64,000 bases of DNA. It comes from Chromera velia. Lineage: Eukaryota; Sar; Chromeraceae. The translations under genes and the position numbers were made by a program. The notes under the pieces are model-generated. The model saw only the letters and a list, made by a program, of their open reading frames with translations, had not been told where the DNA came from and searched no databases. The stretch is taken from assembly GCA_018398765.1 (NCBI GenBank), contig JAHBMJ010003590.1, positions 27,549 through 91,548 of the forward strand. Direction: 5' to 3'. Position 1 is the stretch's first letter. Each line of letters begins with the position of its first letter. Positions 1-13,700 of this stretch are shown piece after piece.

Positions 1-379
1 CTCGATTTCACGTCTCCTTTTCGCTCTCTTCACAATTGTGTTTGGACTTCCTGACTGGTGCAACCTTTGCGTGTGTCGACTGCGCTAGATTGTCTGTCGA
101 AAAAAAAAAAAGACACGATGGATGACACGAGGAGAGACATGAAGAGCAGGCAGGGTAGAGTTGACTGGGACGGTTCATGCAGGAAAGACGGGGCCGTCGG
201 TTTTGTTCTTCCCTGCGTATGTGCGTGTGTATGTCCATCCAGGACTCCCCTCAGGGTTCAGACCTTTTAATGCGCGGATGGATGGATGCAGGCCAGCGGA
301 TGAGGGGAGCGTGATGATGAGCGGGTCCTCTCTGTCGGCGTCCATCGGTATGCTTGCGTGTGTGCGTGTGTGTGTGTGT

Positions 380-418
<39 letters not shown>

Positions 419-697
419 TGTATGTGTGCGTGTTTTGTGCTTGTTCAAATTGTGTTCTTCCCTTGCTTTCTCCTTCTTTGTCGCCTTTCGAACGGTGGGA
501 TGGACAGAGAGCGGAAGAGGAAAACTCCCACATTTTTCACGGCATGCCAAGAACAATTCACTCTTCTCTTTGGGTGGACTTTTCTTTTTTCTCTGTCTTT
601 TCGCCCTTCACCACATTTTCTGGGGTCCTGTCACTTGTTTGCCAAAGATTTATATCAGCTCTTCCATTTGCTTTCCGTCTCGGGCGCATGCTTGCAG
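1..697. other. Window edge, probable intron of the HECT gene
   Basis: No exon could be supported here. The stretch carries a GT-dinucleotide tract at about 357-420 and pyrimidine-rich sequence leading to a cttgcag acceptor that ends at 697. The next exon begins with two bases of a split codon, so the transcript must start further left, outside the window. Confidence 0.5.
357..420. repeat. (GT)n microsatellite
   Basis: Nearly pure GT dinucleotide tract with a few GA interruptions, in presumed intron sequence upstream of the first visible HECT exon. The open frames across it are a repeat artefact. Confidence 0.9.
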
Positions 698-3600
698 GAC
701 GAGCCGGACGTCCGCTGACTGAATTGGAGAAGTCCAAGGAGAGGCAGAGAGAGGTCGAGAAAGAAAAGGCAATCACGGACAAAGAAGAAGGGAACGCTGC
801 CGGTGCCTCCCCAGGTTCGCTCAAGGGTGCCGCGACCTTCTTGTGCAAGGTCACGCGGGTGGCACCCCCCATGCTCTGCACCTTCTTTTCCATCGTGAAC
901 GTGGACACGCTGCTGAGAGCAGACCTTCCAGATGACCCTTACGAGGACATTTGGACGACAAGGGTGACCACAGGGGGAGAACCTGGGAGACGGGAACCAG
1001 CCTCTGCACTGCCGGCAGAGGACCCTCCAGAGACAGAGCTGGTGTTTCTCCGTTGGGTGTTCATGGGGCTTTTGGAAGACGCGCGTCTCCCTCTGGAGGC
1101 ACGCCGTCTCCTGATTTCTCCTCTCGTCCTCTCTGCCCTTGCGGCCGTGCTTGGCTCTCCTTTTGTCCAAGGGGGGGTCGTTCGAGCGTGTCAGTTGCTG
1201 GACATGCTGGGAGCGGTAATGAGAGAGCGGGTGAGGGCATCTGAAAGGAGAGACGCGAAACCGGCAGTGGAAGACGTGAAGGCATCTGACTTTGCTCGAC
1301 TCGGGGAGGGGTCGGACAGCGATGGGAACCTGACGGAGACAAAGACAGCAACCGGATTGATCTTGCGCGCTTTTCTGAACGTCAGTCAGTACTTTAAGTC
1401 CTTCTGTGTGTAGGTTCACTTCATTAAGGGAGCGCATGCTGCCCCCTCAGTGCATTTACTTGCCCCGCTGTTCGATGTCTTTTCTTCTGGCTAATCTTTT
1501 CTTCCATTTTTTTATGTGTCTTCTTCCCTTCTCGGGTCTCTTTCTCATCCTCTTAAGAGAGAGACTCATGCAGTCGCCGTGCAGTTCTGCTTCTTTCAGT
1601 AGTTCGTTCTTCGATGGCCGCTTGCTGCAGGTCTCCGTATTCGCAGCGCTTGCCCGCCTCCCGCAAACCCCTGCCGACACAGGACCTCCCCCCGATGCCT
1701 CTGGAACATCTGCCTCCTCCTCCTCAGCCCTCCACGTCTTCACTGGAATTCCACCGCAGCTACAGGTAGGGCAGGCAGGCCAATGAATATATGCACGCCC
1801 TGAGATTCACTCAAGGAGAGGAGCAAAAGGAGATAAGCCGAGGAGAGGTGCTTTGATCCTCCGGGTCCTTCTTTCCTTCTGTCCTTCTTTGGAAGACGAC
1901 TTGGTGCGAGGCATGAGGCATGGTCGCTAGTTTTTTTCTTTCTCCGGAATACGTGAAAATTGGTCTGCTTGACTTAATTCGTTGCTGTGTGTTTGTTTTG
2001 CTTGCAGCTGTTGGCGAACACCCTCGCGTTCTTCCTTCTGCCGTCCGGGTTGGACATGGGGACTGCCTGCCGTGTGCGTGACCTCGCGGAAGGGTGGCAG
2101 GTCGCCTGTCGTGTTGCGAACGTCGAACGCGTAAAGCGGCAAGGTCTGAGCTGTCCCATCAGGGAGAGGACGAGTGTCTGCTTCCTTGATTGGGTCCTTC
2201 GCCAGTTGAAGACTGTCTTGGCGGTCCGTTAATTGCATGGTGCATTCCCTCTCTGCAATCCTTCTCTCTGGCTCATTTACATCTACTTTCCTTGCTCAGT
2301 GTTGATCCCTCGTGGAGTTTCTCAGGCTTTGCGAGGAACGCAAAGTGAGAGTGCCAGAAGTGAGTTCGTTTGTATAGGGGAGACATTGACGTTCTTTCAG
2401 AAAAACCTTCTGGCAGACGCTGCTCAACCTCCTTCCTATCCACTCACACCTGCACGTATGTATCTGTTGTGTGTTTGCGTGAGTGAGTGAGGCTGCATGC
2501 AGATTCAGGTCCAACGATTTCCCCCAGCTGCACCTGCAGCGACTCCAGTGCTGGCTACCACGACGTACGCAGCGCTGATGGGAGGTGTGCAGGGTGGGCG
2601 GTCAGCCTGGAGAGTTTCTTTGTCGTCTCTGTTGGATGTTCCCACTGGAGGAAAGGGAGAGTCAACAGAGGGATCGAGGGCCCGACGGATGCTCTCCGAG
2701 ATCCAGTGCAGAGAATTTCGAAAGAGACAGGAGGAAAGAGACAACGCAAGACACGAAGACGATGAAGAGGCGGATCTATTTGATGCAGGAGCGGTCGACG
2801 CTTTGAGTGACTCTGAGGCTGAGGACTTTGAGGGTGCCCCCTCGGTCTCTGCGTCTCCCGGTAATTCCCCGACCTCTCGGATGGCAGCACGGCAACGACC
2901 TCTCGTGACACGCCTTGCAACGACGGAGATGAGGTCTCCTTCGCCTGCGCGTCCCACAAAAAAATGGACAGAAATCCTCTTCCCGTGGTTTGGGGGAAAG
3001 TCTAAACCCCCCACACTCCCAGCGCCTGCAGTCGGAGCCTTTGCGTCCATCGCCACCCCTCCCCTTCCTCGCTCCCCTGTCCCCCAAGCGGGGCCTCTGG
3101 GAGAGGACCCATCGTTGTCTCTCCCCCCGCCCACATCGGTCTCGGTTCCAGTCATGGAGACCCGAGTTTTTCCAATTCAGACTCAGGAAGAAAAGGATGC
3201 GGCAGAGAAGAGGAAAGCCGTCATAGCTGAGACGAAAGCGCAGCTGAGAGACATGTTGAAAGGCTCCACAATGAAGCGGGAGCGTACTGCTCCCTCTGTG
3301 CATGCCTCATTTGAGACCAAGGGCGTTGACAAATCAATATTCGCTGAGGACTTCTACGAGACGCATGCGAAGGCTGCGTTTTCTTTCAAAGGAGAGCCGT
3401 ACTTTTCTCGTTCCCTCCGTGAAGCAGGGCCGCCGTCGGATGAACTCATCAACGCCATGCGACGGAGGGTGCCGATGTGCTTCCCTGCACATGCAGTGCA
3501 CATCTCGGTCAATTTGAAACCCTCTGCCGCACAGGGGGCACAAGGAAATACTAGTCTGCTCTTCGGGGCTCCCGCACCTCCAATTCCTCTCCCCGACGCT

Positions 3601-4087
3601 TCTGCTTCCCCCGACACAGAAAGAGAAAGCCCTCTTTCCTTTCGTCTGGGGGACTCGGAGCCTGCCAACCGGCCCGCCTCCTCCTCCTCGGACCCTTGGG
3701 GAGATCTGATAGTACGGGGCCCAGAAGAAGTACACAGTGGGCCCGTGGTCGTGGTCAAAGATGGAAAGATAGACGAAACAAACCAAGCAGAAAAGCAGAC
3801 CCCATCTGATTCACGCCGCCTCCTCTCGGTGACCGCCGAGGCCTTTCTGAAGAGGGCACGGGAAGTGGCAGCGTCTGAGGGGAACGCGGCTGTGAGGGCA
3901 CGAGCAAAGACTGCCGTTCTTGAGTGGCGTCTCTCTGCAAGGGAATGCAGGTGGGTGGGTGGGTGGGTAGGTGGGTGAGTCGGTCAGAATAGGGACTAGT
4001 GGGGAGAAGAAAGAGGTGGTGGGGGGCTGACTGCGTTGTGTCCTCTCCTCTCCCTTTATTAATCTCTGTGAGCGGTTCTCGGTACAA

Positions 4088-4125
<38 letters not shown>

Positions 4126-7100
4126 GTCGGTCTACGTGCATGCGTGCGTTCAAAAGTCGGTGATCCTGTGTTGGTTCTCATGATTACGCGCTTTCTAAGT
4201 GCGGTTTCCCGTTTTTCTCTCTTGTCATCGTTGCGCGGTGCTTCCTTGAGTGTCTTTTTGATTCCTGGGTTTTCCCCCCCTTCTTCTGACCACCGCTTGT
4301 AATGCATTGTCTGACTGACTGATGGATGCATCGACACATGCAGAGCCTTTCGGGACCTCTCTTGCACTGACGGGCCCTTCATGGATCCTCCTGTGGCAGG
4401 GATGCGGCCGGGTAGGTTGGGTTGGGTTCGGTTGGGCTTTTCTTTCCTATGGTTTGCCGAGTTTGTAGTTTTGCTGAGGCGCTGCGTTGCTGGTTTTCAA
4501 CTGGCAAAATGGAGGTAGTGATACATGGATAGACAGGGGATGGGTGGGCGAATGCGATAAGATGGATAGTCCGGTAGCGAATAATCTGATCTGACAATGG
4601 ATCGGTGAAGAGGCACTGGAAACGCCCTGCATGTCGGTCGGTGTGCCGGCAGTGTTTCAGGCAGAATGAATGGCCTCTTTTTCGAACTGCCAGAATGAGT
4701 TTTGTGCATCCAGTGTTGCAGATAAGTGAAGACAGATCGAGGATCTCTTTTTCAACGTTTCTCTTTTTGTGCTTGTGTTTGTGTGTGCCCTTGTCGTCTC
4801 TTTTCTTCTCTGCTTTTCCCTTCTGTGCAGTGTGGCAGAGAAAGGAGAAGTTCATTTTCCCTGTACAGACCTGCCTTCGTGTCCGGAATCTGGAGCAGTC
4901 TGTGGCTCCTGGAGACTGTCTGTCTGTGTTTGTGGTAAATCCGGAGAATGGAAAGGGGGAGGTGGGAGGACAAGAGACGGCGCTGGAAGGGCATCCCGTT
5001 CTTCTGTTCAGACTGTGGAGGGAATCAGAGAGATTCGCCTTCGGAGAGGCCAAAGCGTACAGACCGGGGGGGGGCCTTTGGGCTGAGGGCTTTCGTCAGC
5101 GTCGTGTGCTGCCCTGTAAGGAGACCGTGGAGGCGGTAGAGGAAGTGGCTGGAGGTGGGGGCAGTAAGTCGAAAGACTTGAGGGACGCCTGGCTCCTCGA
5201 TTCAGAGAGGAATGTGCTCTTCAGACAGGAGAAGGGGATGGACACAGACAGTAAGAGATATGCCTTCGGACGTGACGTCAACCCATCCACCCTCCCTCTG
5301 CACAGGCTGACAAGCAAAAGGCTTCGAGGGGGCCCATTGAAGTCGAATGTAAAACCGCACGCTACGCATTGTTCCTTTTCATCTCGGTTTGCAGTTTGGG
5401 CATATCAAGATGCTCCGAAAGAAGGACCAAAAGAAGGTAAGGAAGGAGGAGGTGGAAAGAACGAAAACCAGGTCGATGGAGGAGAAGTGTACACTGAAGA
5501 GATTGCACGGGCCCTTTTGGTCTCTTCAGACAAAGAGCATGCGCCCGACATCCAGTCCGTAGGTCACTGCGTCCCTCCGAAGTTCCTCATTCCAAAAGTA
5601 CAGGATCCGGCCAGTTCCCTTCTCCGAATGCCTCCCAGAGCTGCGCGCATCAAGGCAAAGGAAGACAGACGAAAAGAGCTGGAAGAAGCGTTCGGTTTGA
5701 ACCTCAAAGACATGGGCGCGTTCCTTGAAGTAGGGGTAGCGGCCGAGGGTCAGGGGGACAAAGAGAGAGCGCAGGGAGAATCGGAAGGCATGATTTTGTC
5801 TTTTCCGATCTTGCATGAGTACGCAGAGAGCCAAGGAGACAAAGAGGTGGATGACAAACCGAACACAGAGGCAGAGGGGGAACATAAAGAAGCAGCAGAG
5901 AAGAACGAGGTCGCAGCGAAGAAGGAAAAGAGGGAAGGACGAGGACACTGTCCGGGGGCTCCTGTCATACTCCTCCTCCAGATGCACGCAGACCTGGGCT
6001 CTGGAGTTCTCAGTGTCGAAATGCTGGATCCGGAGCGTAAAGCCTGGCACTTGATGTCCTCTGCAGCGCTGCCACCAGAGGTTCTCCGCAATTGGGGAGA
6101 CGGCAAAACTCGGGTCGGTCGGTGAGTGAGTGGGTGATAGAGGTCGCTCGATTGTTGGTGTTCCTGTCGGCCTCCTCATATATGCCTCTCATGTGTTTTT
6201 CTGCATCTTTGGGACGTTGCTGGTCAAGCGTGTGCCTTTTTGTGTTCCATCCGGCTGCTTCTGCTTGAGGCTTGTCAGGTACTTCCCTTCCCCTTTCCCA
6301 GAATGACTGCATGAGCATTTGCGGATGTCTCTGTGTTCCAACAATCCCGAAAGTGGACCTTTATTTATGTGTGTGAAAATCCTCAAATGACAATGTGAAC
6401 GTGTGCAGGGGACTCTTGAGGTTCCTTCTCTCGTCTTCAGCTGTAGATTTGGTCAGTGATGTGATGAGAGGGATTGAGGGAGCGGGGTAGGGAGGGTGGC
6501 TGGGAGGCAGAGGAACAAAAAGGGGGGAACCATGCGTCTTGCTCTCACTCGTTTCCCCCCTGCCGTCGTTGCATGTACCGTCCTTCCACCGCTTTAATTG
6601 TGTAGCGCATTAGGAAGGAAGCTCGGATGGCTGCCTTCCTGTAGATTGTGTGCGTGTGATGGCAATTTTTTCCTTTTCTGTGCATTTGCCGTCTTTTTTT
6701 CTTTCATTCGTGTTCTATTTATCTGATGGTTCCCTTTCTGGAGCAGGTGGGTGCATCGCGGCCGTCTGTCCTCTGTCGTCTCCGGTGAAATCCCATCTGG
6801 ATTCCGACAAGACTGTAGAGATAGAAACTCCAGGGAGGGTGGGGGGTGTGGTCTTCTCGGTCCACTCAGGGCTGAGGGGAAGCATCGGGCCCCGGAGGGC
6901 ACAGACGAGCAAGGCCATCGCCTGGCCGTCCCAGGTGGCGATCCCGGAAGGGGACGACGGGCAGGTGGAGGAGCCGCGAGGTAACTCGTTGGAAGACAAG
7001 GAAGAGGAGAGTGAAGGAGAAGAAAAGGTGAAGGGTAAAGAGGAAATGAATGACGCGGTTGTGAGAGACTCCAGTGACACCCTGCCAAATCTCCACTCGA

Positions 7101-10100
7101 GTTTCAACAGCAGCGACAAAATGAAAGACATTGGCGGTCAGGGAGACGGCGAAAACAGTGGATCGACTTTGGGGAAAGAAGATCGACCCTCATCCTCCTC
7201 AACAGTCGCTGAAGGGGGAATGGGACTAACAGTGGGGCTCCCGCTGCCCGAAGCTGCACAGTGTTTTTTCGGTCATATGCGGGTCGGTCTCGAGCCTTCT
7301 CGAGTCGTATGGGAGCGGGTGTTGACTGTCTGCTGGGTCTTGCGTTTTGTTCTCTTTCCCCCAGTATCGCTTGCTCCCCTAGCTTCCAAAGAAAGCAGAA
7401 AATAAATTCGAGACATATCATCCTGCAATCTTCTCGAATGCGGTCACACTTTTGCTCCATCTCTCTTTCTTTCGGTTGCTCTCCTCTATGCGCGCTCGTG
7501 TGTGTGTGTGTGTGTGCCTGTGTGTGCGTGTAATGCTCTCGTGGTCACTGTCGACTGCTTCTTGTGCAGTTGGTTGTGCGGACCCTCTGGGATACAGATG
7601 ACGAACTCCGGGCGTCAACTCTTTGGAGTGGTCCTCTGCTGAAATTGTTCGAGGAAGGGGGGAAGGACGAGAAGACGAAGGCGTTGGTGGAGGCCGAGAG
7701 GAAGCAGACCGTCTGCCGTCTCCTGAGGTGGTCCTGTCTGGACCAGCCCTGGCCGGACAGGCGCCTAGCCTCCGCCGTTGACTGGCTGACCGCTCAGTCA
7801 GGAAAGCAGTTGAAGGGTCTGTTCGAGAAGAAGGGGGAAGGAAAAGAGAAAGAGAAAGACCTTCCTGAGGGCATGACAAGACCGGCGCTACACACCGTCG
7901 TTGGATCCTGTATCCCAAAGCATTCAATGCGAAGGACTTCAGCTCCCGCCCCAGCATGTGACGGTGGGGCTGAGAAAGAGAAGGGAAATGAGGAGAATGT
8001 AACGGCAGAGAATGGAGAGAAGGGAAGCCCGGAGGCGGCTCAACCATCTGGGGGTGAAGGAGAGACTGCCGTTGTTGCAGAAAAGGCGAGCGGGGAGGAG
8101 GGAGAAGAAGCAATTGGCAGTACTGGGGGGAAAGGCGAGGAAGAAGAAGAGGGAGAGAAAGTCGAAGGGGAAGGGGAAAAGTTGGCAGAAGAAGAGAATG
8201 AAAATGGGAAGAGGAAAGAAAAGGAAAAGGAGAAAGAAGGGCACAGTGGAGGTTCTCGGCGTGCGTCAATGGCAACATCGGGAGGTGGAGGGGAGGGCGG
8301 AAGGGGTTCTGGGAAGAGGCGAGGAAGTGATCAAGGACGATCTGAGTACTTTGCAGGGGCCCTTGAGGTGCCTCTCGCTCTGCGTCAGCGCATTGCAGTG
8401 AATCTTCAGGCAGTTGGGGTGTCGACAGAGCTTGACCCTTCTTTGTCTCTTTGGCCGTCTGAGGGTCTCTCCTCACCCTCCTGTGGTCTTCCTGTGCGGA
8501 CGTTGAGACACAGAAGGTCTTCAGATGTTTTGGGTGTTGGGGACAGTGGAGTGATGCTGGGGTTGTCCGGTTTAACTTCCACCCGGAGACTGAGCAAGAA
8601 GTCGAGTGTGGATGAGGTGGGAGAGGAAGAGGAGGATGAGGATGAAGATGAGGACGAAGAAGACGAAGATGAGGAGGACGAGGAAGAGGACGGGTCCGAA
8701 GATTTGGGGAGTGTCGAGTGGTTGGGGTCATCTTCTGGGGACGAGGAGGGGAGCAATTCGAATGAATCGTTCAGGATTGTGTGGGGTGACGAGTCTGAGA
8801 ATGAAGACACAGACGAGGAAGATGGGGGGGATTCGGAGGACGATGATGACGAAGATTCGTCAGAATGGTCAGCATTGTTTTTTCTTTTTGGGGAAAGGGG
8901 AAGCTGTAGAAGATGAGCGGGTGGTTCTCCTTTTTTGAAGTCGCAACTCAACATCCAGGAGGGATCTGATCTTCCTGTGGGGGGGGGAGATCTGGCAGCC
9001 TTTTGTTTGTGTGGACTGTGATTGAAGCCTTGGTTGCTCCTCACACTATTTCTTTTCTCTACGTCCTTATTGTCGTGAAACTTGAAGAGAGCATGATCAG
9101 GCTCTCATTTGATGTGCTTGGTGAATGAATTTGCTTTTGTTTATTGACTTTTGCTCCTCAGAGGCTTTGCGGTGTTTTTTCCCCTCCTTCACAATTATTG
9201 AAGTGATTGAGTGAATAAACCATGCACCTTTGGATGATGCAGGGACGATACGGACAGCTCGGCTTCTTCTGCAAGCGAACGTCTGCCTTTCTTGACTCTC
9301 CATCATCCTTTCGGTTCGCCTGCATTTGGGAAGGCGGGCGCGGATCCGTCCGGCCTCTCGAGTTCAGAGAAAAGAGTGCAGGCGTTCGCCAAGAGACTCG
9401 CCAGGCAGACGCACTCGCAGGCAATGCATCTGGCGGCATCTCTAGGCAGATCCGATGCCGCCACAGCACGAGAGACTCTGGATGCGAAGATGGCAGAGCC
9501 GGCAGGAGGATCAGGCCGAGAGAAGGAGAAGGAGAAGGAGAGGAAGGACGAGGGTAATGCTGCCACGAAGAATGTCCCTGGATGGAGGGACCAGGTGGAT
9601 TCTCTAGCAGTCGTGCTGGCCCCCCTATTTATCCTCCAAGACCCAGGAGGTAGCGGCGGGAAGTTCTCTTGCATCGTTCCTGCCCCTGATGAAATTCTTC
9701 GAACCCTCGTCATACGTCTATGTCTCCTTCATGCTGTCAATAAAGCACATGCACAGCTGCTGCCCTTCGTAACGAGGGGGGATGCACGTCACCCCCTTCC
9801 CCTTCTTGACAAAGACCGTCTCCGTGCTCTCGTCGTCTCACCGTCTCCTGTGCCTGCAAGTGACGCCAACCTCTCTTCAGCCGCAGCAAAGCGGGAGGTG
9901 TTTTGTCCTCTTCACAGCCTCTCCGCAGCACTCCCTTTGAACACATTACGAAAGTCCCAACAGCCAAGAGACGGCCAAAGCGATCCTTATGCAGTCAGCG
10001 GTCGTCTCTTCAGAGGCGCTTTGACATCTTCGGGGTCTCTGGTTGCTTCTGCAGTCGTCAGAGGTTCCCCTGGACCTGTCGCTTTGTATCTGCTCCTCCA

Positions 10101-10715
10101 CTCCGAACATCCTTCTCCTCTCTCCCCCTGCAGACCTCCGCTGCATGCTCTTCCTCTTTCTCTTTGCCTCTCTTCTTCTTCTTCCGTCCTTCAAGAAAGC
10201 TTGATAGAGAGAAAAGGGCTGCTGCCTTGGAAGATCAAAGCCCAACTTTTTGCTTCACACTTTTTGTTTGGGGTCCTCAAGGGCGACGGGGGGGGGGAGC
10301 TGCAATCGACTCAAAGGCCGTCGGGGGAGACGGCGGTGCGACTTCTGCAGGCGGCTGTCAGAGCGCCCCTGACTCGGGTGATCGCACAGTCACTGGAGAC
10401 CCCGGGGGCCCAGGCAAGAATCCCCGGGGCTGCCGGTGGGGTCCCCGCTGGGTCCGTGGGCCTTGCTGTCCTTCGTCAGGCCTTCCATGAACTGCACGGA
10501 AGTGGAGGGAGACGGCGAAAGCATTTCGACACCCGGCGGTCCTGTCCCGGCACAGGGCCTGCGGAGTTCTTCGTTAATCGGTTTGTCTGTTTGTTCGGGA
10601 GGGTGTGTGCCAGAAGAGAGAACAAGTGAGAGATGAATGAGGATTGGCGGACAGAGACACGGAAGACACTCTTTTAGTTCTCTTTGCTTTGACTTCGCAG
10701 TGTGCTGTGATCTGC

Positions 10716-10785
<70 letters not shown>

Positions 10786-13700
10786 CTCTTCTGTCTCTGC
10801 GTCTGATGCAAGCAGGACTGCGGATGTGACCAGACCATCCGGCACCGAGGAAGACCCTCCAGGCGTGTCGAAGGAGGCAGGAGGCAGCTTCCTCGACTCC
10901 CTCGTGCACCTCGAACAGGTCTGTCTGTCAGTCTGTCTCTCTGCATGCATGGCTGCCTGGCTCCTTGCATGCATGCCTACGTGTTTTTGCGGAAAGGAGT
11001 TTTCATGAGTGACAGAGTAAAATTGCATTCTTCATTCCTTTTGGTCTTCGGTCTTTCCCTCTTGGATTCCTTCGTTCCGCATCGTTGTGATTGTTCTTTC
11101 TATTCTGTGCGTCTGCAGAGTAGCTGGGGGCAGTTGGCAGAGCAGCTGTGCACGGTCAGAGACGCCCAGCAGATCATGGGACACGACCGTGCGTTCTCCG
11201 TGCGCCTCGTCGGGGAGGGCGCCCAGGATCTGGGCGGGCCTTATGGGGAGGTTCTCAGGTGGGTGTGGTGTGAGGAAGGGAGGGATGCTACTGTGAGTAA
11301 GTGACTTGAGAACGTTGTGCCGCCCTGCGGTATGGTTTATGCTGCGTGGGGTGTCAAAGTTTACTGCACAAGAAGGTGAGAAGGCGCAGGAATCTCTTTG
11401 CTATGTGCAGTGCTCCTGGTGAAAAAGAATGAAGAGAGGACTTCACGTCTTCCTTGACACTTCAGTCTGTGCTCTTTGTTTCAGCCGTAATTCCCTTCTG
11501 TTTTCTTCCTTTTCTTTTCTTTTTTTTTCTTTTCTTTTCTGTTCTGATGACTGCAGTCAGGTGTGCGATGACATCGACCGACTTCCCCTGTTCCTTTTCT
11601 TTTCTTTTCTTTTCTTTTCTTTTGTGTTCTTTTCTGTTCTGTTCTGATGACTGCAGTCAAGTGTGCGATGACATTGACCGACTTCCCCTGTTCCACGCTT
11701 GTCCGAACGCCCGGCACTCCGTCGGGTTCGATCGGGAGATGGCGGTGGTGAACGCAGCCGTGGAGGAGGTTCTGCGGGGCTCCGGTTATTCTACGGGAGT
11801 GCCCTCCTCATCTGTTGATGGGGGGGGGGCAGGAGAGGTTCAGGAGATGCCTGTGTTCATTGCAGAGAGATTGGACTGGTCTGATTGTGAGAGGGAAGGG
11901 CAAGAGATGCTGGAGGGAGATGGAGGGCGGAATTCATGCCCCTCTCCACTCCCCCAAGATGAGGCATCACCCTCTTCTTCTTCTTCCTCCTCTTCTGCCG
12001 TTGTTCCCGAAGCAGCTCCTCCTGAGAGACTCCATCCCCCCGTGGAGAGTTCCGGCAGTGCATCTGTTGATGTGGATCGTCTGAACTCTCGGCTTCTCAC
12101 AAAAATTTCCGAACTTCAGTTCTCTTTGGAGGAAGCGGCAGCCGTCATGACAGCACAGGTCTTCGCACGTCCCCCCTTCTTTCTGGTCGAGGGTTCATCG
12201 TCCGGTTCTGCAGACGGCAAACATGCGCTGTCGAGGTGGTACGCCACAGACACCGTCAGACGGAGACTGGAGGGAATTCAGGGGGGAGACAAGGGAGAGG
12301 GGGGCATGGGACCTGGTAGTGACGGGAGGAGACGCAGACTCCAACAGAAGGCCGCAGAGATGCTCTTTGCGTTGGGGCAGCTCCTGGGAGCGTCGACGGT
12401 GACCAGACACCCCATGAACGTCAACTTTGCCAGGTCAGCATTTGTAGAAAATTTGGGGACGCTTTTTAGCGAGTATTCGGAAGCATCGAAGCCATGTGGA
12501 CTTCTTTCTCTTTCCTTCCCGCTATCATGGGGCACCTTTTGAGTCACAATCTTTCCGCAAGAGTGAGCTTCTGGAGGTCGTGCAGTTTTGCAGAATGGCT
12601 CCATTTGACTTCTTTTTCTTGATGAATGAGCACGCGAATCGATGAATACAGAGACTGGACTGTGCATGTGCATGAAGGCATGACACTTTGGGAGGAAGAA
12701 AAGGGGTGTCGACCGTAAGAGCGAATGGGGCAGGGGACATCCATCATGCTCGCTTCTCAGATGTGTGCAAGAGGGCTGGGGGCTTGTGTGTACATCTGTT
12801 AACTGTGGACTTTTTTTCTGTTCAATCGCCTCTCTTCCCTCCCTCCATTGGCTTCTTTGTGCGTGCAGGGCCATCTGGAAGACTCTTGCTGGAGAGACGG
12901 TCGGTAGATGGGCAGAGACGGGGGGGTGGCAGACAAGGAGGGAAGACAGGAGTGAAAGAAGAGAGAGTGTGTTGCGGGAAGAACCGTGCCGACCTTGAAT
13001 CTCTCAGCACCGTGCTTTTCTTCTTTCTTCTGTGAATGTATGATATTTTGTTCTTCTCCTTTCTTTCTCTGCAGGTCACAACCTTAGACGCCCAGTCCGT
13101 CGATACTCTCTGGGGTTTTCTTCTTGCGGCTATCGCAAAGAGATTGCAGAAAGTCACTGCCCCCTCCTCGGCAAAGGGAGACGGCGGAGCAAGTGGCAGC
13201 GCCTCCAAGGAGAAGAGAGGCGGTGGGGAGACCGGAAGAGAGGAGACGGCTGAGGAAGAGGACGGAGACGCTGCAGGAAGAAGACCGGAGGAAGGCGGGG
13301 AAGGGAAGAGCCCGACGGGAGGAGTGCTGGCAGAGGCGTCAAAGGAAGGGGAAGAAGATGGATCAAAGCCCCCTCCTCTGTTTCCGACAGCTGCGGAAGA
13401 AGAGGACGAGAGATGGGGGGACCTCAACTTCACCTCTCCAGACGCATCAGGAAGAGTGGTCAGTCAGTCAGGTGGACACACAGACCACAACTCCTAATCA
13501 GACAAATCAGAGACTTGAAAGCTTACCTTTTATGCAGAGCCCAATCAGTGTCGCCGTAATTTCAGACTGCGTTTTCCCTTGTTGTGTTGTCCCATGCGAC
13601 AACAAGTCCCCATCCATCTGGCAAGGCATTCAAGTGCCACAGAGAGGCGAAAGGCAGAAACCGCAAACACTTATAAAAAGGACCATTTTTTGACATCAAA

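Noticed and set aside
418-697. Upstream extension of the first HECT exon as one open frame from 418
   Set aside because: The added part is translated GT repeat and pyrimidine tract, and a good acceptor (cttgcag) ends at 697.
8406-9044. Antisense poly-Ser frame
   Set aside because: Mirror of the acidic Glu/Asp codon run of the HECT exon on the plus strand.
11557-11647. Upstream acceptor copy as the real start of the HECT exon
   Set aside because: The frame runs through the TTTTC tract to a stop; only the copy at 11657 leads into the conserved domain.
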